From assembly GCA_000751295.2 (NCBI GenBank), contig CCMO02000002.1:1014501-1078500 (forward strand): DNA of 64,000 nucleotides, read 5' to 3'. This document shows positions 51,315 to 59,979 of the stretch, one piece after another. The DNA comes from a bacterium YEK0313 (GTDB taxonomy: Bacteria; Pseudomonadota; Alphaproteobacteria; Rhizobiales; Phreatobacteraceae). The notes beneath the pieces were generated by a model. The model worked only from the letters and a program-made list of their open reading frames with translations, made no database searches and was not told where the DNA came from. The stretch's first letter is position 1. The number at the start of each line of letters is the position of its first letter. The position numbers and the translations under genes were made by a program.

Positions 51315-52766
51315 TCAGAAATTGCGCTGGACGCGGATGGTGGCGGTCCAGATGCCTTCCTGGTTGCGCACCGAATTGCTCGGGCCGACCACCGGCAGGG
51401 CGCCGTTCTGCTGGCGCGCCTGCATGTTGTGGTAGATGACCTCGACGCCGAGATCGAGGTTGCGCACCGGCGACCAGATCGTGTTGACGCCGACGTTCCA
51501 GTACTTCACGTCGAGCAGCGAGCTGCGCACCGGCTGGTCGATGTTCGAATAGGCGCCGAACACCGACGAGCGCAGGGCCGGGGTCCAGAAGTGGCGGAAG
51601 CCGGCGGCCAGCGACCAGGCCTTGGTGGTCTGGATGGCGCCGCCGATGACCGCCGCGTCGCGCAGCTGGGCGGTCAGCGAGTTGGTGGCGGAAAGGTTGG
51701 CCGCGCCGTAGATGGCCGGGCGGTCGCCACCCTGGTTGGCGGTGCCGAAGGCGTAGTCGAGGGCACCGTCGGCATAGACGCCCTGGAGCCAGAGCACGTC
51801 GCCACGGGCGAGCATGTCGAGGTTGAGGCGGAGGCCGGCACCGACGGCCCAGCCCATCTTGTCGCCGGCCTTGGCGGTCGGAACGTTGACGGCGCCGGCA
51901 TAACCGAAGTCGCGCAGCTGATGCAGCGCGCCCATCACCTGGGCAGCGCCCCAGCCCTGGTCGACGCGCAGGTTGGCGACGATGTCGGGGATCTGCTGGC
52001 CGGCATAGGTCATGCCGCCGGCGCCCGACAGCGGACGCTGCAGCGACGAGGAGATGATCGTGCCCGCCGGGCCGGCGGTGCCGTACCAGGAATCGCCGTT
52101 GCTGTAGCGGCGGTACATGGAATCTTCGAGCGAGACCGTGCCCGAGAAGCCCGAACCGAAGGTCGCGGTATAGGCGAGCACGGTGGTGGTGCGCGCCGTC
52201 GCGGCGAGATTGCCGGCGAACTGCACGTCGCCCTGGTAGAAGTTGAAGAACGAGGCCGAGAAGCCCGCCGTGATGCCGGCAAACTGGATGAAGGCACGCT
52301 CGACATTGATGGCGGAGGCGCGCGGCGACTGGCCGGCGCCCGAGGTGACGAGGCCCGCCGAGGAGAACGAGCCGCTCCAGGCGCCGCGATAGGCCGAGAA
52401 CTGGCCGAAGGCGCGCAGCATGCCGTATTCGGTGTTCGAGCGCGCGTCGACGTTCAGCGTCAGACGGATCGAGGTCGAATAGTTGCCGTCATAATAGTTG
52501 GTGCCGAGCACCTGGGCGCCGGGGACGCTGGTATTGTTCGGGCGGTCGCCCGGCGTCGTGTTCAGCGAGAAGTCGGCGCGGACGAAACCGCCGATGCGCA
52601 GGCACGTGTCGGTGCCCGGAATGAAGAAGAAGCCGGCGCCATAGGTGTCGCAGACGCGGACATATTCAGCCGGAGCCGCCTTGCCCGGCAGGTCGGCGGC
52701 CTGAGCGCCACCCACCGCGAGCAGGACGGCAGCGCCGCCCAGAAGCGAATTTTTCATCAATGTCAT
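51315..52766 (-). CDS. Porin (porin_2 family), copy 2
   Basis: 483 aa from the ATG at 52766 with AAGAGG upstream; the longer frame is not used because the signal peptide starts here (MKNSLLGGAAVLLAVGGAQA). The mature start, the loop motifs KMGWAVGAGLRLNLDML and LWLQGVYADGALDYAFG, and the Phe C-terminus are shared with copy 1. Differences are confined mainly to the signal peptide, short loop segments and the C-terminal region. Two porins with the same core may serve different conditions or substrates. Confidence 0.94.
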   Translation of the reverse strand: MTLMKNSLLGGAAVLLAVGGAQAADLPGKAAPAEYVRVCDTYGAGFFFIPGTDTCLRIGGFVRADFSLNTTPGDRPNNTSVPGAQVLGTNYYDGNYSTSIRLTLNVDARSNTEYGMLRAFGQFSAYRGAWSGSFSSAGLVTSGAGQSPRASAINVERAFIQFAGITAGFSASFFNFYQGDVQFAGNLAATARTTTVLAYTATFGSGFSGTVSLEDSMYRRYSNGDSWYGTAGPAGTIISSSLQRPLSGAGGMTYAGQQIPDIVANLRVDQGWGAAQVMGALHQLRDFGYAGAVNVPTAKAGDKMGWAVGAGLRLNLDMLARGDVLWLQGVYADGALDYAFGTANQGGDRPAIYGAANLSATNSLTAQLRDAAVIGGAIQTTKAWSLAAGFRHFWTPALRSSVFGAYSNIDQPVRSSLLDVKYWNVGVNTIWSPVRNLDLGVEVIYHNMQARQQNGALPVVGPSNSVRNQEGIWTATIRVQRNF

Positions 52767-53276
52767 GACCTTAACCTCTTGCCCGGTTTGTATCTTTCTC
52801 CCGTCCCGCAGCACGTTGCGTCCATGTCCAAAATATCGGGCCGCGGCCGGACGCGGCCGAACGGCAGCGGTCCGGCGCGACGGCCAGATCAACGGGAAGC
52901 GGACGTTCCGGCTTTCGGTTCGCGGCACGTGGACGGGCGCCGAACAACGATCGCCCGAGCCCAAAGGACATGAGATGGCGGCCGATTGACACTGCTATTT
53001 CGCCGTTTCGCCCGGCCGGTGCGGCGTTTGGTCGGGGCTGTGTTGCGGCTGAAACAGGTCGTCACGTTTTGAATTCTGTCTGCTGTCTCTTGCAATAAAT
53101 CTGTCGCATCCGGCGCCTATTGGATCGACCTTTTTGCCTGGGCGATCCGGCCTGGGAATCAGCCTGGCCGGCCCTCGAATCGGCCGCGTCATGCTCCTTT
53201 TTCGGCCGTCGGAACCATTGCATGGTCGGCCGGCGCGCCCTTCAATCCGGTTGCACGGCCAAGAGCGAGGAGCGGC
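52767..53276. other. Intergenic region upstream of porin copy 2 and the CDF gene
   Basis: 510 bases with no supported gene. It contains the 5' leader of porin copy 2, including a block at 53040-53060 similar to the region before copy 1, and the promoter of the CDF gene. Short frames here show no family features. Confidence 0.45.
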
Positions 53277-54206
53277 ATGGCAAAGACGGAACAGGGCGTC
53301 CTGCGCATTTCGATCGCGGTTACCGTGCTGCTTGCAGGGGTCGGAATTCTGTTCGGCCTGCTATCGGGCTCGTTCGCGATCGTCTTCGACGGCGTCTACA
53401 TGCTGACCGACGCGATCATGACGATCGTCGCGCTGCTGGTCTCGAACCTGATCGCCGCCTCGACCGCCAGCGGCCCGGCGCGGACCAAGCTCGTCAAGCA
53501 TTTCACCATGGGCTTCTGGCATCTCGAGCCGATGGTGCTCGGCCTCAACGGCATCCTGCTCACGGGCGCCGCGATCTACGCGCTGATCAACGCCGTCGGC
53601 AGCCTGATGACGGGCGGCCGGCCGCTCGCCTTCGACCATGCCATCGTCTATGCGGCGCTGACCCTTGCCGCCACCATCGGCATGGCGCTGTTCGCCCGCA
53701 ACGCCAACCGGACGATCCAGTCGGATTTCGTCGCGCTCGACGCCAAGTCGTGGATCATGTCGGCAGCGCTGAGCGCCGCCCTGCTCATCGCCTTCGTCTT
53801 CGGCTATCTGATCCAGGGCACCGGGCTCGCCTGGCTGTCGGCCTATATCGATCCGGCCGTGCTCGCGATCGTCTGTCTGGTGATCATTCCCGTGCCGGCC
53901 GGCACGATTCGGCAGGCGCTGGCCGACATCCTTCTGGTGACGCCGGCCGACCTGAAGCAGCATGTCGACACGGTGGCCGCCGAGATCGTCAAGCGCCACG
54001 GCTTCCTGTCCTACCGGGCCTATGTCGCAAGGGTCGGGCGCGGCCGGCAGATCGAGCTCTATTTCCTGGTGCCGACCGACTGGCCGCCAAAACGGCTCGA
54101 GGAGTGGGACCGGATCCGCGACGAGGTGGGCGAAGCGATCGGCGACGACACGCCGGACCGCTGGCTCACCATCGCCTTCACCACCGATCCTGAATGGGCC
54201 GATTGA
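53277..54206 (+). CDS. Cation diffusion facilitator (CDF) family transporter
   Basis: 309 aa with GAGGAG upstream. Six transmembrane helices are expected in the first 210 residues. DGVYMLTDAIMTIVALLVS is the helix 2 metal-site region and FVALDAKSWIMSAALSA the helix 5 region. A cytoplasmic tail (about 215-309) has the ferredoxin-like fold of CDF proteins. The usual HxxxD of zinc exporters is replaced by LDAKS in helix 5, so the metal could differ from zinc. It should export divalent cations to the periplasm. Confidence 0.82.
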   Translation: MAKTEQGVLRISIAVTVLLAGVGILFGLLSGSFAIVFDGVYMLTDAIMTIVALLVSNLIAASTASGPARTKLVKHFTMGFWHLEPMVLGLNGILLTGAAIYALINAVGSLMTGGRPLAFDHAIVYAALTLAATIGMALFARNANRTIQSDFVALDAKSWIMSAALSAALLIAFVFGYLIQGTGLAWLSAYIDPAVLAIVCLVIIPVPAGTIRQALADILLVTPADLKQHVDTVAAEIVKRHGFLSYRAYVARVGRGRQIELYFLVPTDWPPKRLEEWDRIRDEVGEAIGDDTPDRWLTIAFTTDPEWAD

Positions 54207-54274
54207 TCCGGTACGTCATCGTCCCGCGTCGAAGTCCATCGACACACGGTCGAGAGCCGCGCATCGGACGGAAA

Positions 54275-54298
54275 GCGCGGCCGCGACGCAGGCCGCGC
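54275..54298. terminator. Hairpin between convergent CDF and DHFR-like genes
   Basis: GCGCGGCC and GGCCGCGC pair over 8 bp with an 8-nt loop just before the DHFR-like stop codon. No T-tract. Confidence 0.45.
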
Positions 54299-54303
54299 CA
54301 GGG

Positions 54304-54957
54304 CTAGGCGCCCGCCCGTTTCGCCAGCGTCAGATGCACGGCGCGCTCCGTGGCCGCGCGCTCCGTCACCACGAAGCCCAGCGCGGCGAGGTCGAGGCCC
54401 GGAAACAGCGCTTCGCCCCGGCCGAGCACGATGGGCGCGATCGCCAGATGCATTTCATCGACGAGACCAGCCTCGAGATATTGCCGCACCGTGGAGACGC
54501 CACCGCCGATCTTGACGTCCAGGCCGCCGGCCGCCGCCCTGGCCTGGTCCAGCGCCGCCACGATGCCTTCGGTGACGAAATGGAAGGTGGTGCCGCCCTC
54601 CATGACGATCGGATCGCGCGCGTGGTGGGTCAGAACGAAGGTCGGCGCGTGATAGGGCGGATTGTCGCCCCACCAGCCCTTCCAGGCTTGGTCGGGCCAT
54701 GGGCCGCGGATCGGCCCGAACATGTTGCGGCCGAGGATGAAGGCGCCGAAGCCCGTCATCGATCGGCGGGCATAGCCGTCATCGACATCGGCCGAGCCCC
54801 TGCCGTCGCCGAACATTTCGGCGAAGGTGCGGGTGCCGAACAGCCATTCGTGCAGTTCCTCGCCGCGCTCGCCCAGCGGATCCGCAAGACTCTGCCCGGG
54901 ACCCGCACCGAAACCGTCAGCGGACAGCGAAAATCCGGAAACACGGACCTTGGTCAT
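54304..54957 (-). CDS. Dihydrofolate reductase-like (RibD C-terminal domain) protein
   Basis: 217 aa from the ATG at 54957. The frame is open for another 800 codons upstream, but that stretch is antisense to two genes. VRVSGFSLSADGFGAGPGQS opens the RibD_C fold; FGAFILGRNMFGPIRGPW, HHARDPIVMEGGTTFHFV, IGGGVSTVRQYLEAGLVDEMHLAIAP split over two elements, and ILGRG-like VLGRGEALF follow. Members are NADPH reductases of unknown substrate. It is divergent from the MFS gene. Confidence 0.88.
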   Translation of the reverse strand: MTKVRVSGFSLSADGFGAGPGQSLADPLGERGEELHEWLFGTRTFAEMFGDGRGSADVDDGYARRSMTGFGAFILGRNMFGPIRGPWPDQAWKGWWGDNPPYHAPTFVLTHHARDPIVMEGGTTFHFVTEGIVAALDQARAAAGGLDVKIGGGVSTVRQYLEAGLVDEMHLAIAPIVLGRGEALFPGLDLAALGFVVTERAATERAVHLTLAKRAGA

Positions 54958-55143
54958 GATCGACTCCCAAACCGCTTGCTCTTCGCAACTGGTATTGTCG
55001 TCGCATAACCGGTCTTGAATTGCAAGCGGTTTGGGCGCCCTCGGCCTGCGGCAGGCGGGTGCGACGATCGACATGTTGCATGCGGCCCGGATGCCGTAGC
55101 ACCCTCTTGTGCCGGACAGGCCGACCATGCCGCTCAGGATCCC

Positions 55144-56376
55144 ATGCCCCCGCAGCCCGACAAGGCGCAGAGTTCCTATCGAGACCTGATGCAGGTGCCG
55201 GGCCTGCCTGCCCTCATTCTCGCCGCGACCTTCTCGCGGCTCGCCGGGCGCATGTTCAGCCTCACCCTGGTCCTGTTCGTGCTGGCGCGGTTCTCCTCGC
55301 CCGCGCTCGCCGGCTGGCTGACCTTCGCCGCCGTCGCGCCCGGCCTCGCCATCAGCCCGATCGCCGGCGCACTGCTGGACCGGGTCGGGCCGACCATGGC
55401 GGTCAGGATCGACATGATGGCGAGCGCCGCCTTCATCGCGGCGGTGAGCCTGTGCAGCTGGGCCGGCTGGGCGACGCCGCCCGTGCTGTTCGCCCTCGTC
55501 ATCCTCTATTCGCTGACCGGGCCGCTGGGCGCGGCGGGCACGCGCACCGTTCTGCCGCGGCTGACCCCGCCGCACGCGCGCGACCGCGCCAATGCGCTCG
55601 ACACCGCCTGCTATGCCGTGGTCGACGTCCTCGGGCCGGCGCTGGCGGGGCTGGTCGTCGCCGGGTTCGGGCCGGAAGTCGCGCTGTCGCTGATCGCGCT
55701 CGCCTATGCCGCCGCCGCCCTCTGCCTCGCACGGGTTCCCGACCTGCCGGGGCTTGCCGCGCCGGGCACGTCGTTTCTCGGCCAGACCATCGAGGGCATC
55801 CGCATCGTGGCCCGGCAGCCGACGCTGCGCGGCCTCGCCATTTCCTATTCGCTCTATCAGATCACCATGGGTGCGCTCGTCGTGGTGGTGCCGGTCTTCG
55901 TCATCGAGCACTACGCCATGGCCGCGGCGAGTTCGGTGACCGGCCTCCTGTGGGCCGCCATGGGGGTTGCCGGCGGCATCGGCGCCCTCGCCGCCGGCCA
56001 TCTCAGCACCACCGGCCGGGAGCGTCCGGTCATGGCCATCGGCATGATCGTCACGGCGCTGGCGGCCTGGCCGGTGGCGGCGGAATTCGGCTTCGGCGGG
56101 CTCGCCATCGGCCTGATGCTGGCCGGCCTCGTTGCCGGGCCGATCGACGTCGCCCTGCTCACGCTGCGCCAGCGGCGCACCGATCCGAGCCAACTCGGCC
56201 GCGTCATGTCGATTTCCATGAGCCTCAACGTGGCGGGCTTCCCCCTGGGCTCGGCCCTTGCCGGCATGGTGATCACCAATTCCATGGCGGCCACCTTCGT
56301 GATGGCCGGCATCGCCTCCTTCGTCGCCGCCATCGCGACCGCATCGATCCCGCGCGATGCCCCCGCCTCGGCATGA
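55144..56376 (+). CDS. MFS transporter
   Basis: 410 aa from the ATG at 55144 with AGGA upstream. Twelve helices are expected. The segment RLAGRMFSLTLVLFVLARFSS (helix 1) and the loop DRVGPTMAVRIDM fit MFS drug-efflux-like proteins (MFS_3 type). The last 45 nt of shared sequence are repeated 86 nt further on, after the stop codon. The substrate is not known. Confidence 0.86.
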   Translation: MPPQPDKAQSSYRDLMQVPGLPALILAATFSRLAGRMFSLTLVLFVLARFSSPALAGWLTFAAVAPGLAISPIAGALLDRVGPTMAVRIDMMASAAFIAAVSLCSWAGWATPPVLFALVILYSLTGPLGAAGTRTVLPRLTPPHARDRANALDTACYAVVDVLGPALAGLVVAGFGPEVALSLIALAYAAAALCLARVPDLPGLAAPGTSFLGQTIEGIRIVARQPTLRGLAISYSLYQITMGALVVVVPVFVIEHYAMAAASSVTGLLWAAMGVAGGIGALAAGHLSTTGRERPVMAIGMIVTALAAWPVAAEFGFGGLAIGLMLAGLVAGPIDVALLTLRQRRTDPSQLGRVMSISMSLNVAGFPLGSALAGMVITNSMAATFVMAGIASFVAAIATASIPRDAPASA

Positions 56377-56438
56377 CGCCGGCATCGATGCGAGGCATCG
56401 CCTCCTTCGTCGCCGCCATCGCGACCGCATCGATCCCG
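56308..56438 (+). repeat. 45-bp direct repeat of the MFS gene 3' end
   Basis: A 45-bp identical sequence (beginning ggcatcgcctccttcgtcgc) is at 56308-56352 inside the MFS gene and again at 56394-56438 after its stop codon. The 86-bp period is not a multiple of three. Confidence 0.9.
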
Positions 56439-56477
56439 GGCGAGCCCCCGCTCCGGCGTGAGCGGACCGCCGCCACA

Positions 56478-57515
56478 TCAGCCCGCCAGCGGCGGATCGA
56501 GCCGCGCGAAGCCCTCCTGCCGCCGGTAGGGGAAATGCGGGTAGGGCGCGGTCACCGCGCTTGCCCGGTCGAGGCTTGCGACCTGTTCGGCGGTGAGGCT
56601 CCAGCCGACCGCGCCGAGGTTCTGGCGCAACTGCTCCTCGTTGCGCGCGCCGATGATCACCGAGGAGACGGTCGGGCGCTGCAGCAGCCAGTTGAGCGCG
56701 ACCTGCGGCACCGTCCGACCGGTCTCGGCGGCGACGGCGTCGAGCGCGTCGACGACACGAAACAGATGCTCGTCCTCCACCGGCGGCCCGAAGGCGGCGG
56801 TCTCGTGCAGCCGGCTGCCCGCCGGCAGCGGCGCGCCGCGGCGGATCCGGCCGGTGAGGCGGCCCCAGCCGAGCGGGCTCCACACCATGGCGCCGACGCC
56901 CTGGTCGGCGGCGAGCGGCATGAGGTCCCATTCGTAGTCGCGGCCGACGAGCGAATAGTAGACCTGATGGGCGACATAGCGCGGCCAGCCATGCCGTTCG
57001 GCCGCGGCGAGCGACTTCATGATCTGCCAGCCGGCGAAATTGGAGGCCCCGACATAACGCAGCTTGCCGGCCCGGACGAGATCGTCGAGCGTTGAAAGGA
57101 CCTCCTCGACCGGGGTCGCGGCATCGAACGCGTGCAGCTGCAACAGGTCGATATGGTCGGTGCCGAGGCGGCGCAGCGCATCCTCGACCGCGCGGACAAG
57201 GCGGAAGCGCGAGGTGCCGGCCTCGTTCGGCCCCTCGCCCGTCGGCAGACCGGTCTTGGTCGAGATGAGCACGCGGTCGCGGCGACCCTTGATCGCGGCG
57301 CCCAGAACCTTCTCGGACGCGCCGGCCGAATAGACGTCGGCAGTGTCGAACAGCGTCACGCCGGCGTCGAGGCAAATGTCGAGGAGGCGGCGCGCTTCGG
57401 CGACATCGGTCTGGCCCCAGGCGCCGAACAGCGGACCGGTGCCGCCGAACGTGCCGGCGCCGAAGCTGAGAACCGGCACCTTCAGGCCGGATCGTCCGAG
57501 CAAGCGATAGTCCAT
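56478..57515 (-). CDS. Aldo/keto reductase
   Basis: 345 aa. The catalytic tetrad is Asp57, Tyr62, Lys87 and His128, seen in LFDTADVY, ISTKTGL and LLQLHAFD. RRLGTDHIDLLQ, the loop ARNEEQLRQNLGAV near the NADPH phosphate site, and GRSGLKVPVLSFGAGTFGG at the N-terminus are typical of the AKR family related to YajO/YghZ. It should reduce aldehydes or ketones with NADPH. It is convergent with the MFS gene. Confidence 0.92.
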   Translation of the reverse strand: MDYRLLGRSGLKVPVLSFGAGTFGGTGPLFGAWGQTDVAEARRLLDICLDAGVTLFDTADVYSAGASEKVLGAAIKGRRDRVLISTKTGLPTGEGPNEAGTSRFRLVRAVEDALRRLGTDHIDLLQLHAFDAATPVEEVLSTLDDLVRAGKLRYVGASNFAGWQIMKSLAAAERHGWPRYVAHQVYYSLVGRDYEWDLMPLAADQGVGAMVWSPLGWGRLTGRIRRGAPLPAGSRLHETAAFGPPVEDEHLFRVVDALDAVAAETGRTVPQVALNWLLQRPTVSSVIIGARNEEQLRQNLGAVGWSLTAEQVASLDRASAVTAPYPHFPYRRQEGFARLDPPLAG

Positions 57516-57609
57516 GGCAAAATCCTCTCGGGTTGAGGCCGGCGCCGCGCGGCGGCGGCCGCCGTGCCGGCGAAACGGGTTTTGAGGCGACGAGGCAGGG
57601 GCGGGCGCG

Positions 57610-58017
57610 CTACCGGGACGGCACGGGCGAAAGGCCTTCGCTTTCGGTCACCTGTTCCGCGAAGACCGCCTCGAGCAGCGGGCCGCCCGGCGTCCTGAAG
57701 AACAGCCGCCTTTCGCCGCGGTCGGTGAGATCCATCGTCTGGTAGCGGATGGCGAACCGGTCGAGCCTCGCCCGGAAATCGGCATAGCCGGTCATCCGGA
57801 AGCCGACATGGTCGATGGCCTCCGGCGCGCGATCGAAGCCACGGCCGTGCGCGCCGATGACATGCACGATCGGAGCATCGCCCGCATAGAGCCAGCAGCC
57901 GGGAATGCGCTGGATGAGCTGCGGCCGGTCGCCCGGCTTCAGATCGAAGACCCGCATGAAGAAGTCCCGGGTCGCGGCGATGTCGCGGGTGCGGATGGTG
58001 ACGTGGTCGAGCTGCAT
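57610..58017 (-). CDS. VOC family (glyoxalase-like) protein
   Basis: 135 aa, one VOC unit pair. LDHVTIRTRDIAATRDFFMRVF gives the first metal histidine (His5), IDHVGFRM the second, and LLEAVFAEQ the glutamate. The reaction may be isomerisation, dioxygenation or resistance; the context gives no clear substrate. It lies 94 nt downstream (minus strand order: before) of the aldo/keto reductase. Confidence 0.85.
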   Translation of the reverse strand: MQLDHVTIRTRDIAATRDFFMRVFDLKPGDRPQLIQRIPGCWLYAGDAPIVHVIGAHGRGFDRAPEAIDHVGFRMTGYADFRARLDRFAIRYQTMDLTDRGERRLFFRTPGGPLLEAVFAEQVTESEGLSPVPSR

Positions 58018-58107
58018 GGGTGGGTCTCCCTGGCCCGCATCTAGGACCTTGCGCCCACCTCGGAGAATTGGCTAACAATCGAAATGATAATTCGGAAGTA
58101 TCGAAGA

Positions 58108-58183
58108 ATAGCGAGTGACGGGTAGCGACTGGCGAGTTGGGGGCACCGCGGCTGCGGTTCGCTCCGGGTCGCCAGTCGCTGCG
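58108..58183. repeat. Dispersed intergenic palindromic repeat, copy 4 (degenerate)
   Basis: The left arm aatagcgagtgacgggtagc, then gactggcgag, and the right arm gggtcgccagtcgctgcgc are inverted copies related to the other three sites. It lies directly before the LysR start. Confidence 0.5.
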
Positions 58184-58197
58184 CGCCGACCACCACC

Positions 58198-59088
58198 ATG
58201 CTGCTGGACAATCTCGCCCTGTTCCTGCGCATCGTCGAACGCGGCGGCCTGGCCGCGGCGGGCCGCGACGTCGGCCTGTCGCCGGCCACCGTCTCCGAAC
58301 GGCTTCGAGCGCTCGAAACCTATTACGGCGCCGCGCTCATGACGCGCACGACCCGCGCCATCAGCCTGACCGACGAAGGCCGCCTGCTGGTCGCCGGCGC
58401 CCGGCGACTGCTTGCCGAGGCCGAGGAGCTCGAAGCCGGCATCCGCCACGGCACGGAGATGATCTCCGGCCCGATCCGCCTGACGACGACCCAAGATCTC
58501 GGGCGGCGCTGCGTCGTGCCGGTCATCGACGCCTTCCTCGCCGAGCACCCGGCGGTGACCATCGATCTTCATCTCGCCGACGGTTATGTCGACCTGGTCG
58601 GCCAGGGCTTCGATATCGCGATCCGCCACGGCGCGCTCGCCGACAGTTCGCTGCGCACCCGCTCGCTCGGGGCGAACCGCCGGGTCGTCTGCGCCGCGCC
58701 GGCCTACCTGAAGGCCCATGGCGCGCCGCGGCACCCGCGCGACCTCGCCGCCCATGACTGCCTCCTCATGCGGTTCGGGCAGAACCTCGATGCCGAATGG
58801 AGCTTCCTGATCGACGGCAGGATGGAGCGCGTCATGGTACGCGGCCGTCGTGTCGCCAATGACGGCGGGCTCGTCCGCCATTGGTGCCTCGAAGGCCATG
58901 GCATCGCATTCAAGTCGATCCGCGACGTCGACGCCGATCTCGCCTCCGGCGCGCTGGTCGAGCTGCTGAAGGACTATTCGGCGGGCGAGACCGGCCTGCA
59001 GATCGTCTATCCCGCCAGCGCGGTGCAGCCGCGGCGCGTGCGCCTGCTGATCGAGCGGATCGCCGCCGCCTTCGCGGCGACAGGCTGA
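58198..59088 (+). CDS. LysR-family transcriptional regulator
   Basis: 296 aa, normal length. The HTH is in the first 60 residues (LALFLRIVERGGLAAAGRDVGLSPATVSERLRALE). The effector domain follows, with FDIAIRHGALADSSLRTRSLG, typical of the CrgA/AaeR-like LysR group. It is divergent from the VOC/aldo-keto reductase genes, so it may control them. The shared gap holds a palindromic repeat. Confidence 0.92.
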   Translation: MLLDNLALFLRIVERGGLAAAGRDVGLSPATVSERLRALETYYGAALMTRTTRAISLTDEGRLLVAGARRLLAEAEELEAGIRHGTEMISGPIRLTTTQDLGRRCVVPVIDAFLAEHPAVTIDLHLADGYVDLVGQGFDIAIRHGALADSSLRTRSLGANRRVVCAAPAYLKAHGAPRHPRDLAAHDCLLMRFGQNLDAEWSFLIDGRMERVMVRGRRVANDGGLVRHWCLEGHGIAFKSIRDVDADLASGALVELLKDYSAGETGLQIVYPASAVQPRRVRLLIERIAAAFAATG

Positions 59089-59130
59089 GCCTTCGGCACC
59101 GGTCACCGCGGCCGGTCGCCGCGGCCGGCG

Positions 59131-59778
59131 TCAGGCCTGGCGATCGAAGGAGGCGATGAAATCGGCGAGCCGGTCGCCCTGGATCAGGATGTGCTCCCGC
59201 AGCGCCCGGTCGGCCGCCTCGCTGTCGCCGGCGCGGATGGCATCGACAATGAGCTGATGTTCGGCGAGAGACGTCGCAACCCTCGCCCGGGCGCGCAGCT
59301 GGAGCCGCCGATAGGGCTTGAGGCGGGTGTGCAACTGCCGGGCCTGTTCAACGAGAAAGGCGTTGCGGCAGGCTTCGTAGATCGTCAGGTGGAAGCGCTC
59401 GTTGGCGTAATAATAGGCGTCCGGATCCTCCTGCGAGGCTTCCCGGGCGCAGTCCTCGTGCGCCTTGTCCAGCTCGCGCTGCTCGGCTTCGGTGATCCTG
59501 CGGGCGGCCAGCGCGCCGCACATGCCCTCGAGCGCCGCCATCACCTCGAACCGCTCGATCACATCCTTGAAGCTCAGGGCGGCGACGAAGGCGCCGCGGC
59601 GCGGCTGGAGGTCCACCAGCCCGGTCGAGGCAAGCTGCATGATGGCTTCGCGGACCGGTGTCCGCGACACGCCGAAACGCGTCGCCAGGCTCTGCTCGTC
59701 GAGCCGTTCGGCGGGCCTGAACCTGCCCGTCACGATCTCGTCTTCGAGAATGTCCCTCAGGTTCTGAGCGCGTCTCAT
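59131..59778 (-). CDS. matR: GntR-family (FCD) regulator of the malonate operon, MatR-like
   Basis: 215 aa from the ATG at 59778; the huge open frame upstream is antisense. The wHTH (about 5-70) has EQSLATRFGVSRTPVREAIMQL, and the FCD domain has ERFHLTIYEACRN and LAEHQLIVDAIRAGDSEAADRALREHI split over helices. In rhizobia MatR represses the malonate genes and is relieved by malonate. It is divergent from matC, and the 200-nt gap has two dyads. The name rests on this context. Confidence 0.88.
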   Translation of the reverse strand: MRRAQNLRDILEDEIVTGRFRPAERLDEQSLATRFGVSRTPVREAIMQLASTGLVDLQPRRGAFVAALSFKDVIERFEVMAALEGMCGALAARRITEAEQRELDKAHEDCAREASQEDPDAYYYANERFHLTIYEACRNAFLVEQARQLHTRLKPYRRLQLRARARVATSLAEHQLIVDAIRAGDSEAADRALREHILIQGDRLADFIASFDRQA

Positions 59779-59835
59779 GCCGTCTTCCCGCTGGATCCAT
59801 TTAAGGCGCCGCCTTGTGATCCGCCAAGGAAATTT

Positions 59836-59888
59836 TTGTATACAAGAATATTGACTCTGCATTTTTATAGTGAAATACGTAATGCAGA
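59836..59888. promoter_or_regulatory. Malonate operon control region with palindromes
   Basis: TTGTATACAA at 59836-59845 is a 10-bp palindrome of the FadR-subfamily type (GTA-TAC core). TTGACT at 59851-59856 is a -35-like element. An 8-bp dyad TCTGCATT/AATGCAGA lies at 59856-59863 and 59881-59888. All lie between matR and matC. Confidence 0.55.
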
Positions 59889-59979
59889 ATGAGATGGGGC
59901 ACTCCTGCCCAGCCCCTCCGCCGCGCGCCGTGCGGCGCCCGAAACATGCAGGACGGAAACGAACCGAGGGACGCTCGCG

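Noticed and set aside
54957..57375. A stop-free minus-strand extension of the DHFR-like gene giving more than 1000 residues
   Set aside because: It runs antisense to the MFS gene and through the aldo/keto reductase in a wrong frame; composition is low-complexity Gly/Arg/Asp, typical of GC-rich shadow frames.
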